Assembly: GCA_011947345.1 (NCBI GenBank)
Contig: JAAVTG010000568.1
Coordinates: forward strand, 62,001 to 126,000
DNA: 64,000 bases
Source: Phytophthora quininea
Lineage: Eukaryota; Oomycota; Peronosporomycetes; Peronosporales; Peronosporaceae
Direction: 5' to 3'
Shown one piece after another: positions 8,727 through 20,186 of this stretch (the first letter of the stretch is position 1; each line of letters opens with the position of its first letter). The position numbers were made by a program, and so were the translations under genes. The notes beneath the pieces are model-generated. The model worked only from the letters and a program-made list of their open reading frames with translations. It was not told the origin of the DNA and did no database searches.

Positions 8727-10719
8727 ATGGACCTCTCCATGATCCTCAGCCCCGCCGTGGAGGAGGAGCCACCACACCCGGCGCCGCGGGACGAGCCCGG
8801 CCGCAAATGGAGCCCCGACGAGCTCCAATGCGCCGTAGCTATCCTCCAGGACTTCCAGCAGCCGTCCGACGCGCCGCCATCGACGTCCGCGTCAAAGGTC
8901 TACCCCAGACAACAGCCACGATGCCAGGCAGGGCAAGCAGCGATACCACGACGAGAACGTACTCAATCAGAAGAGGAACGGGGTGCCAACCATGCTGAGA
9001 CCGGACCACGACGGCGAGGCAGCCACTGTCCGCAATCGCGCAGAGACGGAAGCAAAGCCCCAGCGAAAGGCTGCGGCTTGGGAGGAAGACAACGTGTCGA
9101 AGCTAGACCTGCTCGTACAGGCGGACGCCGTCATCAAGCACCGCCGCCCGCAGTCGCCCTCGTCCTGCACAGACGACAAGCCGCAGTTTGTGCGCAGCGG
9201 AGTCTGGTCTCGAGCGGAGGAAGAGTACGCAGCAGCTCTCATGTCCTACTTTCTCCAAGGCCTCCTGGACCTACCGGAGGGCACGACGCTGCGCAAATTC
9301 TTGGCCGAGAAGTTGTGCTGCAATCGGCGCCGTGTGTCGATGAAGCTCGCTACGGAGACACTGGCAAGCCAGAAAATCCCGCGCAAAGTGGGCGCCTCCG
9401 TCTTCGTGGCTGCCCAACCTCCGCCTAGCGACGAGGACCGTGAAAAGGTTGAGCTCATCTTAGGCGAACTCCGACGCGCCAGCTTCAGCTCTGCAATTGA
9501 AAGTGGACGCTATCACGGGCTCCACGAAGGCGACGAGTATGCCCAAGCGCCGACTTTTTCAGGAAGAGGACGACAATGATGACGATGAGGCGCACAACCT
9601 CCATCTCCACCAGAAATTAATGAATGAACGCAAACGGAAGTCGACAGGCCGCACGGGATACAAGTCAAAACGTGGTAAACCCACGATCATTCGCACTGGC
9701 TTCGAGTCGCCTGAAGAAGAGGAGTATGTCACGACAATGTTCGAGTTCTTTATGGCTGGTGTGCTGGATTTGCCTGAGGGCACCAAGTTGGTGCACTACT
9801 TGTGCCAACAACTGGCATGCACTCCTAAGCAGTTGTCGATGAAGCTGGCCCCGCGAAGAATGGGGAGCGCAAATTTCCGGACAACTTCGGGTCCATTACC
9901 TACCTGCATAAAGAAACCGAGTATGCTGCCCCAGAGAACGATGGCGATTTCTCCGAGGAATTGTTTGAGGTGGAGAGCCGACTTAGCGAGCTGCGTGTAG
10001 CTTGTGAAGAAGCGCACAAGAATGCCCCTCCTCCAGTGACGGTTCCAGTGAAGCGCGAGCGCAAGTTCAGCACGGCTAGTGCTTCGAGTACTGGGACGGC
10101 CAGTGTTCCTGGCACCCCGAACGCGAGCCCTGTACGTTACTTCCGCCGGAGCGGGCCGTGGTCTCGTGAAGAGGAAATCTATGCGGCGGCGTTGATCGAC
10201 TGTTTTTTTAAGGGCGTGCTTGACATTGCCGAGGGCACGACGCTACGTGCATTCTTAGCAGCACGGCTGTGCTGTAACCCGATGCGCATCTCGAAGAAGC
10301 TCGCCAGTGAGTGCATCGCCGACATTCGCATCCCAAAGAAGCTGGGCTCGTCCACTTTTGTCCTCCGCGGTGAAGTGACCCCAGAAGAGCAAGCTGAGAC
10401 CGAAGAAGTTCTCCATAGTCTCCAGCATGCGTATTTACACTCCAAGGACAGCACTGCCGTGGGAACCAAACGGCAACGCTCGTATCGATCTCGTGGTCCT
10501 CGCTCGCGCCAGGTGGCCACTATTGCAACGGATTCCGACGGCACCGAATCGGACTCGGATGCTCGCAGCATCACGTCGACTTCAACGCACGGCAAAAGTC
10601 CTCAGAAGATACTCAAGACCGAGAAAACTCACTCACCTGCACAAGAAGCACGGAGGCAGCACTTTGATATCGCACCTGCACGCGTGGTCCCAGCCACGCT
10701 GAAGCAACAACTAGCCTAG
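8727..10719 (+). CDS. three-domain putative DNA-binding protein (stramenopile EGTTLR/FLA family)
   Basis: I propose one gene of about 660 codons starting at the ATG at 8727 (M-D-L-S-M-I-L-S-P). It has three copies of one domain at about 9184-9415, 9685-9870 and 10135-10365. Each copy runs G-x-W/F-S-x-x-E-E-x-Y, F-x-x-G-x-L-D-L/I-x-E-G-T-x-L, then L-x-C-x-x-x-x-x-S-x-K-L-A. The arrangement is helix-rich and resembles a Myb-like fold that I know only from oomycetes and diatoms; its function is not established. Linkers are acidic or Ser-rich, and the tail holds basic patches (K-R-Q-R-S-Y-R-S-R). The frame changes near 8920, 9500 and 9865. The last two changes cancel, so the central domain is conserved in the shifted frame. 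That favours base errors over decay. Separate genes for the copies are possible but less likely. Confidence 0.6.
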
Positions 10720-10849
10720 AAAATGTCTAGTCGCTGAAAGTTGCAAGTAGTATTTCCCCTAACGTTTTCACACGAGCGAGAAGACAGTGGTTGACTCTAC
10801 AAGCAGCAGTGAGCTTCTTCGCGCGGACATTCCGTCTCCGTCAATACTT

Positions 10850-12333
10850 TTACTGCTTGCCATCGTAGAACAAGAAGTAAACGCTAAACAGGAACACGCC
10901 AATCATCATGGAGAAGGCGGACGCGTAGTACGGATACGCAGCTGGGATGAAGCGCTCGTACTCGTCGTGCTTGAATGGGCGCAATGACACTTGCGTAGTC
11001 GTGTAGATTGTGGAGAGGCCAAGACGGCGGTACAGCACGCGAAACAAAAGATGCCGTACACGTCGGGCGCCTGGAAAGTCACCGAAAAGTGGCCCTTGTT
11101 GTCGTGCGTCAACGTTGTCCGCACATGCGGGTCCAGCATCACAAACTCCAGCTGCACATCATCCGCCTTGTACGGCACCCACTTGCCGTTATTCAGCTCG
11201 TGCAGGTCCAGCGAATACGTGAGGTTGTCCTTCACGCGGTAGACAAGCGAGTCGCGTGCCACCTCGGCGTCCGGGTACAGCGTGATCGGCTGATCGCCGC
11301 GTTTCGCGTCGCTGAGCATCTTCGCTGGCTGCGAGCCATCCTCGCGCTGGTGCTTTACGTTGGTCATGCGCAGAACGCCACTCTCCTGGAACCCCCATTT
11401 TGTCACTGCGTCGGCAAACTCGGCATTACCAAACGCGCCGTTATCGAAGTACTTGTCGCTGAACAGATCAAGCGAACCGGCGAAGACAAGGCGAGCATTG
11501 TTGCGGGCCTGGACAGCGGTCACCAGTCCAATCTGGTTGCCGAACAGAAGGTCGCTGGACACCACCTTGTCCGTGATGGGCTTCACTGGGTTTGCCGAGT
11601 ACGCCGTAGCAGGTGCCATCAGTGCGTGGAAGGCCAAAATGTTGTTGGGCTCGAGCGACATGCCGACGCCCGAGAACGCCACTGGCTTGGGGTTCGAAGC
11701 GAGCGACCCCACCACGCGCTCCGAGGCCACAAAGTCTGTGGCGGCGATGACCGAGTTGTAAATGTCGTCGTCGTCCTCGACGGGGTTGACGTGGTCCAGC
11801 ACCACGTTGCCCTTCTTCTCGAACTCAACGCCGCACTCGAGCGCAAACTCGCGCTGCACCTTGGTCAGCTTCTTGCTGCACGGCACAGTACATTCACAGT
11901 TGGTCGCAGGGTTACCATCCATCTCTCAAGAAGAGGGCCTCACCTGGCAGAGAGCAGCACATTCCCACCCTCCTCGACAAAGTGCAGCAAGTCCGACTTG
12001 CGCAGCGAGCCTAGCGCCTTTTGGGGGTAAACAGGACCAGGTTCTCGTAGGTGCGCTCTCCGAAACGCTCTAGCTCCAGCGGCTGCTTCTCGTCGCCCGA
12101 GAAGAAGCTCAGCTCGTGGCCGCGGGCTGGGAAACGTCACAGAGAGAAGGGGATGGAGTCAGCAATCTGTGTAGGCATTGTTGCACAGTCCTCGGCGCAC
12201 CTTCGAGCAGTTTGAAGAACTTGGAGTGCGTCTTCTGCAGCAGCGGCGACTCCAGCACGATGGCAGTGCGTGCCGCCTGCGCGACGGCCACCGCCAGCAG
12301 CAGGCACAGCGCCGTGAGAGGAGAGAGGGGCAT
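10850..12333 (-). CDS. OST48/WBP1 subunit of oligosaccharyltransferase
   Basis: This is the 48-kDa subunit of the ER oligosaccharyltransferase (DDOST in animals, Wbp1 in yeast), which helps transfer N-glycans to nascent proteins. The start at 12333 gives a signal peptide ([18 protein letters not shown]). Introns at 12127-12200 and 11876-11943 both have GT..AG ends and restore the family frame ([10 protein letters not shown], then [15 protein letters not shown]). The central [19 protein letters not shown] is diagnostic. The C-terminus has [19 protein letters not shown] and one membrane helix. The frame slips once near 12020 (a C run) and once near 11025. Both are one base short, so I read them as sequence errors. 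It diverges from a kinesin gene 140 bp away. Confidence 0.9.
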
Positions 12334-12423
12334 GGAGGTCGCTCTGACAAGGGGATCGCAAAATGCCACGCGTTTGTATGGCAACTGCGCTACAGCATAC
12401 CCATGAAAAAGAATATTGAAGCT

Positions 12424-12430
12424 CCATTTT
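12424..12430 (+). promoter_or_regulatory. candidate oomycete initiator in a divergent promoter
   Basis: The string CCATTTT fits the oomycete initiator consensus YCAYTYY. It lies 44 bp upstream of the kinesin ATG at 12474, inside the 140-bp gap shared with OST48 on the other strand. The assignment is by motif and position only. Confidence 0.4.
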
Positions 12431-12473
12431 TGCTCCATGCGACCAGCTGCACTCGCCTCCATCGCCGCCGCCC

Positions 12474-14302
12474 ATGAATGCCGCCACACCACCCACGGGG
12501 ACTCGTCGGGTGCGGCGTCTGCAATCACCTAACGCGCCGCGTCGAGTAGCGCCGGATCCGGTTCTTAAACCCAGCAGCCGTCCGGGGTCGGGTGATTCAG
12601 TGCGCGTGGTGACGCGCTGTCGGCCGATGAACGCAACAGAGCGAGCGCGAGGCGACTTGCAGCTCATCCGGTTTGAATCCAAGGAATCAACCACTCTCCG
12701 TCTTGTGTCCTGTACAGGGGCAACAATAGCGGCGGATCGGCAGGGGCACGCGAGCTGATCCGCAGCTTCCAGTTCGATTTGTGCGCGTCGGAAGAGCTCT
12801 CGCAGGGGCAGTTTTTCGCTCGTGTGGAGTTATCCCGTTGCTTGAGTCAGTGGTGGAAGGGTATCTCGCGACAGTATTTGCCTACGGGCAAACGGGGTCA
12901 GGGAAAACGTATAGCATGTCGGGACTCGACGAGTTGCTAGCTGGAAATGGACGAATGGGACCCGCCGGCAATGCGTTGGAACTCTCCGATGGACTGATTC
13001 CACGATCTCTCAAGCACCTATTTTCACTGTTAGAGCAAGCGCCTAGCGAAGTGAGAACAGTGGTGCGTGCCTCGTACTGCGAAGTTTACAATGAACAGGT
13101 ATTTGACCTGTTAAACCCAGGATCCGGGGCATTAAATGTGCGGTGGAACGCACGCGCTGGTTTCTATGTCCAAGACCTTCTCGTAGTGCGTTGCGACTCG
13201 CTGTCTGACGTATTGGCTGTAGTTGATGAGGGCCACCGCAACAGACACGTTGGTTCGCACGGTATGAATGCCGATTCCAGTCGAAGCCATTCGCTGCTTA
13301 CTGTTCACGTGGATCGCACGGAGACACATGACTCAGACAGCGGTGGCAGCCATGGTGTCACTCGATATGGGAAAATGAGTTTTGTCGATCTAGCTGGGAG
13401 CGAGCGGCTAAAGGAGACCAGATCTACGAATGCTGAAGAGACGAGCAACATCAATCGCAGTCTGCTCACGCTCGGCAAGGTCATTTCCGCGCTGGCTGCA
13501 TCGGCCACGAATTCCGGCAGCCAAAACACCAGAAACTTCATCCCGTACCGCGACAGTAAACTTACTAAATTGCTGATGGATTCACTTGGAGGACAGAGCC
13601 TCACGCTGATGATTGCATGCGTGTCGCCCTCCGCTGCTGCGTTAGAAGACACGCTAAGCACACTCAATTATGCAACGCGAGCCAAGAACATTCGCAACAA
13701 GCCAGCAGTTCAGGTTGATCCGGTGGAGTTAGAGCTTAGCAACTTGAGATACGAAAACCACGTGCTGAGGGCTGAGAATGACGCATTACGGCTGCGACTA
13801 CAGCTATCTGGAGCAGCGTCGACAACCCAGCTTCCACGGCAGCCTAGTTTGGCTCCCATCACTTCCAGCTCACGTTTGTTACCATCACTGAGCCCTTCGC
13901 CTAAGTCACGGGCTGCGCCAAAGTCATCTCTGTCACCTCCACAGATATCAATCGTGCAACAAAACCATCTACAAGCTCTTCAGGTAGACTACGAGAAGCT
14001 GAGTCAACGAGCAGCTGCATCTGAAGAGCGACTACAGCAGGTTGAGGCTGAGAACAAGGCACTACGGATAGCATGCAAACAAAACCAACCACCAGTATCA
14101 CTGGGTAGTGGCGGTTCTGGCAACGAGATGGCTCAACTGCGAGAGCAGTTGAGGCAATTGCAGCTGCGAGAACAGGAGCTCATGCAGGCCTTGGTAGGGT
14201 TTTCGTCGTTGCTTATTACTGTTTTGATTTTCTTTCCATCTAACACTTTTCTTCGTTCATTGACAGTCTCGACGTAGTCGTGGCAGGCGCGATGCAGCGT
14301 GA
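12474..14302 (+). CDS. N-terminal-motor kinesin, KIF12-like
   Basis: A kinesin motor domain starts near S-V-R-V-V-T-R-C-R-P (about 12598). It includes the ATP-binding loop A-Y-G-Q-T-G-S-G-K-T, switch I N-A-D-S-S-R-S-H-S, and switch II V-D-L-A-G-S-E-R. The end of the motor is L-E-D-T-L-S-T-L-N-Y-A-T-R-A-K-N-I-R-N-K-P, a form seen in KIF12-like kinesins. A coiled-coil stalk follows, rich in Glu, Leu and Gln. A last intron at 14194-14266 joins to a short basic tail ending at TGA 14300-14302. The frame is one base short at the G run near 12745 and at the T run 12812-12816; both fit assembly errors. Kinesins carry cargo or act on the spindle along microtubules. The subfamily is inferred. Confidence 0.8.
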
Positions 14303-14345
14303 TAAACGTGGTTATGATATTCATAACGCTTCAGACAAAAGTCAC

Positions 14346-16783
14346 TCAGGTTTCCTTTGCCTCAATGTCGAGTTCCTGGCCTTTACGAAATAGGAACTCG
14401 GCGAGATAATCGACCGGGTCCGCGGGCTGCACTTTCACCACCTCCAACATTCCTTCCGTGAGGGCTGGAAGGACCGTGTCCATGAGATACGTGCGTAGTG
14501 GTTTAGCACGCGTTTCGAGTAGCTCTGCTTCCTCACGCTGCAACAGTTCCAGTCGTGCACGTTCTCGGGCGAGTTTTGCTTGTTGAGCTGCCTCGTCTTG
14601 AGCATTCTGCTCTTTTGTGCGCTGCGCTGCACGAGCCTCCGCTTCACGAGCTTGTTTCTCGGCGACACGGCGATGTTCGCGCAACTCGGCTTGTGTAGGG
14701 TGGAAAGTGCGCGGTGGTTGCCCTCCCTGCTCCATGTAACGCTGGAGAGGTCCCGTAAATGTTGAATCTTCGCGGTATGCTTCCTCGTTGTCTAGCGTCA
14801 GCTCCAGCACTTCCACACCGTCAGTCGTGTCCGCCTTGGGCTCATGTCCTTCGATCCGTGGCTTCGAGCTTTCAAAGAAAGTCTCCAGCGTCTCGATTCC
14901 AGCCTCGAACTCGTCAAAGCGAAGAGCAAACGCTTCTTGGGTGTTATCAGATAGCTCAGCTTCAGCCTCCGACAAATCTTGTGCCCTGGCCTCCAGCACG
15001 GATCGAGGGGCTTGAAGTACTACCACGCGGTTGGGCATTAATACGTATCGTCGTGGCTTTAGCCGTGACAGCATTGATTCGATGTCCACAACTGGAGCTA
15101 CCACTGCCTCTGCTCCATCTTCTCCGGTAGACGGCTCACCGCTGGTGCCGTCGACATCGCCAACAACACCATCTACTGTCTCGCCCGATCCCTCTTCAGT
15201 CTTGACATCACCAATGGTCTCTTGACTGAAGATTTGTGCAGCCTGAGCTGCCGAGATTGGCAGTCCGTCCAGCACATATCCCTGGTTGTGGCATGCAGGG
15301 CTGCGTAACTTCCACCGAAGCAGTGCAACCAGTGCGTGGTCCGGTAATTGTTTTGCTTCTGAGTTGCCGGCATTGCTCGCAACACCACCACCGGCTTGCT
15401 GAGGCGCCCACTGTTGCAACTCATCACGGAGCTTTTGGGTTTCCATCTCTTCAGGAGACACACTTTCAGGGTTATTCCCGCTTTCACCACCATTTTCTGG
15501 GCTGACGGCGCCTCCAGATACCGAGCTCTTGCGGTCGTTGCCAGCCCCAAAGAGCTCAACTAGCAGCGTGGTTGGGGACAAGTACGGCAGATAATAATCT
15601 CTCGCAAGGCGCCGGCTGAGCAGTGTCTTGCCCCCACGAGGGGCACCGAGGATGACAGTGCGCAGCGGCCTTAGATCCATGGCTTGCACGAAATCGTTAA
15701 CAAAAAGGCCAGGTTGCCAACCAATCCTCGTGCGTAGTGGCGCCATTCTTCTCGTGCTACCAGCGTATGCATCGCGCCGAGAGATGTGTCGAAGCGAAGG
15801 TTCATCTGAAGTGGTGCCACAAGTTCCTCTTCTTCATCCAACAGCAGCGCATCCGCTTCAGTGTCAATTGCATTTGAAGACTCCTCACGATCGCGCACGC
15901 ACCCGGAGGCAAGCAGTGTACTAACTCCACGGCACACGTCACGAAGTGTTGTGTAGGCGCTGGCCTTGTCGACTGCGAGCAAGTATTTCTTCGGCGGGGG
16001 TGATGGCGACGCCGCCACTCGGAACACTAGCAAGGCCAGATCGTAAAGACTGATCATGGGGAGTAGGTTTCGACCCTGACTGGCAGCTGGAGACTGCGAT
16101 CCGAGGCTAGGGACTAGCAGTGGCTTATCTGGATGCAACCAAGCCTCGCGAAAGATTAACTGCAGTTGTGACTGTGCCCCGCCGTAAATGAGACCGGCGC
16201 CAACAATGCACGTTTCAAGCTCACCCGTACGGTGTGCACTCAAGATCTGCGTCTCCGCGGTTTTGAGGTCGGCATACTTGCGCGCTGGACGTCTCGCCTT
16301 GAAGTCGTCTTCAACGTGACCAGTATCTGCGCCTGACGCAGCGAATGGGGCGTTCTTACTCCAAGAGAGGACTGAAGACACGGCAATGAAGCGTTTGATA
16401 TTGCTTTCCTCGGTGTCTTCTCCTTCGCCATCAACCTTCGCCCCGCGCTTTTCGAAAGCCTTGAGCACATCCATTGCTAGTTTGGCATCGGTAACAAGAG
16501 AAGTCACCACCACCACGTCGGCAGACTGCACAAGTCGATGCCATCCTGCAGCATCACTCTGCAGCGCTACGGGATCTTTCAAGGCTTCTGAACTGTCGCT
16601 GGATGGGTGGCTCTGCAACCGACGCTTAAGTGTGGCCAACTCGGATTTCCCGCCGCGAGCTGCTGTGCCCACGACTTCGAGGCCGCCATCCTGGCAATTG
16701 CGCACCAGTTCGGTCGAGAGCGACGACCCTAGATCCGTGATGAAGACTCGCATCCTCCCTGGCGACTCGTGCGAAATATCCAA
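14346..16783 (-). CDS. AK7: adenylate kinase 7 (flagellar), SDR + AK + Dpy-30
   Basis: Three domains occur in the order known for AK7. An N-terminal Rossmann/SDR-like part (V-F-I-T-D-L-G-S-S-L-S at the start, then I-A-V-S-S-V-L-S-W, about 16750-15800) comes first. An adenylate kinase-like part with P-loop G-A-P-R-G-G-K-T (about 15640) follows, then a long Glu/Ala/Arg-rich helix, and last a Dpy-30-like tail (Y-L-M-D-T-V-L-P-A-L-T-E-G-M-L-E-V, D-P-V-D-Y-L-A-E-F-L-F). AK7 is an axonemal enzyme that interconverts adenine nucleotides in motile cilia. The frame breaks once near 15745, between the first two domains, where the family sequence runs on; a single missing base would join them. The gene diverges from PACRG, another axonemal gene. 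Confidence 0.8.
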
Positions 16784-17110
16784 ATGGTGTTTGTTGAAAA
16801 CGACCTCGAGGGGTCGAGGGACGGTTGCTGCGATGTAATTAGGCGGGGGTAAATAAAGAGACTCGAGCGTGAGATGTCATCGCTGGGAGTTCTGTAGTCT
16901 CGAGCTGTTTGTAAAGTGTGCACGAGAAGTTAGTCATGAGAAGAGATCTCGCGCCACTCTCTACGGGTTCGGGCCCCAAGAGCACGATACTAGTGTCGCA
17001 TCCGCATCAACGCAATGGTACAATAACCATAGTCTTTTCCAGGTATACCGCGGACTTGAGGCTAACTTCCTTGTTCTTTCTTCGCTCAAGTGGGCGTTCT
17101 CGAAGTCAAA
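16784..17110. promoter_or_regulatory. shared upstream region of AK7 and PACRG
   Basis: This 327-bp gap separates the divergent AK7 and PACRG starts and must hold both promoters. A minus-strand frame from 17197 could be an alternative small gene, but nothing supports it. I see no clear paired motif. Confidence 0.4.
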
Positions 17111-18005
17111 ATGAGGCATCGACTGCAGCATGATCAAAGTGCCGTTGCCGTAGGGATTCTGCACCACCCGACCAAGGCGAACGGCAGTCATCACCACGCG
17201 AAAAAGCCCCAGCGCTTGCCGACGCTATCATCCAAGTCGGAGCCAGTGCTCAGTACACGGCCAATTTCGTTTGAAATGGAGCGAGACCAGGTCATGACGG
17301 GTCTACAGCTGCCTTCACCAACTCGTTCAGTCGTTGGCCGTCATGTGGAGACCACAAAACACAAATCTGAGCTTGCGCAGAGCGCGTTACCTCCTGTCGC
17401 TGGCGCGTATAAAAACGTAGCGCGCCTCCATCTATGTTTCCCCAGGCGTACGCGCGCAATGAACTGCCCATAATGATCGAAGGCGGCAAAGGCGGAGGCA
17501 AGACCGGTCTACGATGGACAGCTCCTATGGAAGACTTGGACTTTAGCAAATACTTCCCGCTCTTCGTCGACGGCATGCGTGAGAAAGCGTTCCCTTTCAG
17601 CTTCCTGGCTCGTGAGGGTGTCTTCCAGCTCGCAGGCTTTGCTCAGAGATACCCAAACAAGCTTGTCGACTGTTTACACCGCGTCATACCGGCACTTCGC
17701 ACAAACCTAGAAACACGAGATGACTCCATTCTTCGAGACGCACTGCTGTTGTTGCAGCAGCTTGCTATGGTGGCAGGAGTGGGTCCCCTTTAGTTCCGTA
17801 CTATCGTCAGTTGCTGCCGGTACTGAACGTGTTCAAGAGCAAACGGCGCAATATTGGCGATGCAATCGACTTTCGACAACACCGTTCACAAGACCTTGGC
17901 GGGGTTGTCCTGGAAACACTCGAATTACTGGAGCGGACCGGGGGCGAAGACGCTTTCATCAACATCAAGTACATGATTCCAACATACGAGAGCGCGTTGA
18001 CTTGA
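17111..18005 (+). CDS. PACRG: Parkin co-regulated gene protein (PACRG), axonemal
   Basis: The protein matches PACRG from about 17434 on: [12 protein letters not shown], then [30 protein letters not shown], and the closing [20 protein letters not shown] sits at the inner junction of axonemal doublet microtubules and is needed for motile flagella. The chosen ATG (17111) opens a His/Lys/Ser-rich N-terminal region that is poorly conserved; the ATG at 17277 is an alternative. The frame is one base short at the A run 17411-17415 and again near 17789 (C or T run). In both places adding one base restores the exact family sequence. The neighbour upstream is AK7, which supports a flagellar role. Confidence 0.85.
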
Positions 18006-18119
18006 ACTCGGTAGCACTCACGATTCCGTTCGTGATCTTGTTGAAAAGATAAACGAAAGTACTTTGTGCACGTGGCGGCACTTCATCTTTGATAGTTTCT
18101 CGTGGATTGTGACATTCGA

Positions 18120-20093
18120 TCACCTGTGTCCATCATCCTCCCCTGGAATTCCAACAAGCAGCGGCTGCAACTTGATCAGCTCAGCTTGGTGACGCTTGTG
18201 GATGCGCTGAATCTCGTCTTCGCACTCGCGCACCTTATCGCGTAGCTCCTGAACATGAGCACGAAGTTTTTCGCTCTCTTCAGCATGCTGACGCTCTCGT
18301 TTTTCTTGCCGAAGGCAGGTCTTCGCGCTGTATGTACTGCATGCCTTGATATTGCGCACGAATTTGCTGAAGCTGTTCCCTCATTTCATTGCCGATCTCG
18401 GCACGAATGCGAACTTCCATTTGCATTTTTCAGATTGAACTTGTGCAAGCTGTTGGCGGAGTTCCTCGTTTTCCAGCTCGAGCTTCGCCTGAGCGAACAC
18501 CATGAGAAGTCAAAACGAGATTCATACATACACTCACTCATTTCCTACGTACCCAATGAAGGTTTCTCTCAGCCACCTCTCTCAGCGATTCCATGGGCGA
18601 TGTCGCCATTTCCGTTGTCTCCGGTTTTGTTTTGTGACGAAGTCGAGCAGATTCACTCACTTGGTGCTTCGCTTTACATTTCGCCGGTGGTGTCGCGACA
18701 GTGAGTTTCGAAGGTTTATCCATCTGTGGCTGAGATATATGCGGTGCTGGCGCCTCTATCGACAGGCGTCTCCGCTTCTTTAAGCGACCATCCAGATCAT
18801 AAAATGTTGATGTCGGTGCAGCTTTCCTGGGGATAGATGTTCGCGTCCGGACAAGCTCACGAGCGAGTGCACTGTACTTAAGTGTCCGCAGCGTTTCATC
18901 AAACTCGTGGCTGGCTGGGTTGACGGCGACGATCATGACCAAAGGACCATTGTCATCGCCTACAAGGTTTTCCTGAAAAGACGTGCGAGCTTAGATTCGC
19001 GGAATGGAACCATCTTCTGCAGGCTCGGTGGGTGCTGCTGATTCCAACGTAATGTTTCAAGGCAGCGCATGAGATTCATGAGCGAACCGTTGATCTTGCT
19101 CGCCTCCTGCATGCGCAGCCCTGTGGCCCCACTCTTGGAGCCTCGCTCTGACCCGGCCAAATCGACAATTGAGACCTTACTGCGTAATTCCGTAGCAAAT
19201 CGCGACTGCTGATAGAAATGAAGCGTGAACACGCAGTGACTGCGGCTTGAGTCGGAATTACAATTGGTCTCGGCCATTTGCTTGTGTCGACGCCCCACTT
19301 CTAGCTGCTCCAGACCTTCCTCCAGCGTCTTCACCGTCTTTTCTACTGCTCCGCGCACTTGAATTTTGCCGTCGCAATCCTGAACACGCAGCGCTCTCCT
19401 CTTCCTCAGTGACGGCGACAGCAAATCAAACACGTTCTCGTTGTAGATCTCAATGTAGGTAGCTGTAATTCTTGTGACGGTTTGGTCGCTCACCTCCTTG
19501 TGCTTCGGCAGTTCCGTCATCACATACTGGAGCGCTTGAGGCAGCACCCCTGGGGCCTCCTCCGTGCCGCTGATTGTGTACGTTTTGCCGGAATTAGTGA
19601 CTCCGTAGGCGAATACAAGCCCGCTCTTCCCGCCAAAGGCAGCGTCCAGCACAGGTCTGGTCGTGGCCTGGAACAAATCTATTTGTTGGGTCTCTTGGCG
19701 GAAGATGCGCGAGAAGTGGAAGCTCGTGGCAGTGCCAGTGGACCGGTAGGCAGCCGACGTCTTGGGTGGCTGGGCCAGTAGCGACGTGTCCGACAGCACA
19801 CGGAAGCAGGAGGTGCCGTCTTCCATATGCGGTTCCATCTCCGGCTCAACGTCCTCTAGCGACGGACGCAGTCGAATCACAATCTGCACTTTGTGGACTT
19901 CGGAGGAGCATTCGGCCGCGACTTCCGTCTCCTCGTTTTCGTCCATCGCCGCGCCGCTGAAGCTGAGCTTCCGTACGATGGAGCTGGTCTCCTCTGCGGT
20001 CAGGGACGGCGCGCTGCTAATGCGAGTGGAGGAGTCGGCGTTGCGCTCTTGGATGGCGCGCGCGACGTCTTCCCTTGACGGCGCCGCTGGCAT
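18120..20093 (-). CDS. kinesin-6 family motor (KIF20/MKLP-like)
   Basis: The motor domain has P-loop A-Y-G-V-T-N-S-G-K-T-Y-T, in which the Val-Thr-Asn form is typical of kinesin-6 proteins (KIF20/KIF23). Switch I is N-S-D-S-S-R-S-H and switch II V-D-L-A-G-S-E-R. The motor ends with E-S-K-L-A-R-L-F and D-E-T-L-R-T-L-K-Y-S-A-L-A-R-E-L-V. Kinesin-6 motors bundle central-spindle microtubules in cytokinesis. An intron at 18489-18552 (GT..AG) leads to a coiled coil that ends at the stop 18120-18122. The frame is one base short at the T run that appears as aaaa at 18976-18979, at an A run near 18430, and once more near 18325. I chose the Met at 20093; the frame is open farther upstream. EMC10 diverges only 93 bp away. 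Confidence 0.85.
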
Positions 20094-20186
20094 CGACGCA
20101 GATTTGAAAATGCAAAGTACCGTAGCCAATATAAACCAATAGGAATCCGCCGGCTGGGTACTGCACAAGATCAGTGGAAGGGGGAA
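20094..20186. promoter_or_regulatory. 93-bp divergent promoter of kinesin-6 and EMC10
   Basis: The starts of the two genes are 93 bp apart on opposite strands. The gap contains a CCAAT (gccaatataaaccaatagg, about 20126-20144). Both genes must be initiated from this gap or from within the first exon of the other. Confidence 0.5.

Noticed and set aside
11008..12030. 340-codon plus-strand frame
   Set aside because: It is antisense to OST48, which has firm family matches and fitting introns.
12474..14302. pseudogene status for the kinesin
   Set aside because: Both breaks lie at homopolymer runs and one base each restores conserved motor sequence.
14346..16783. two separate genes, an SDR protein and an adenylate kinase
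   Set aside because: The order SDR-AK-Dpy-30 is that of AK7, and the joint is a single frame slip.
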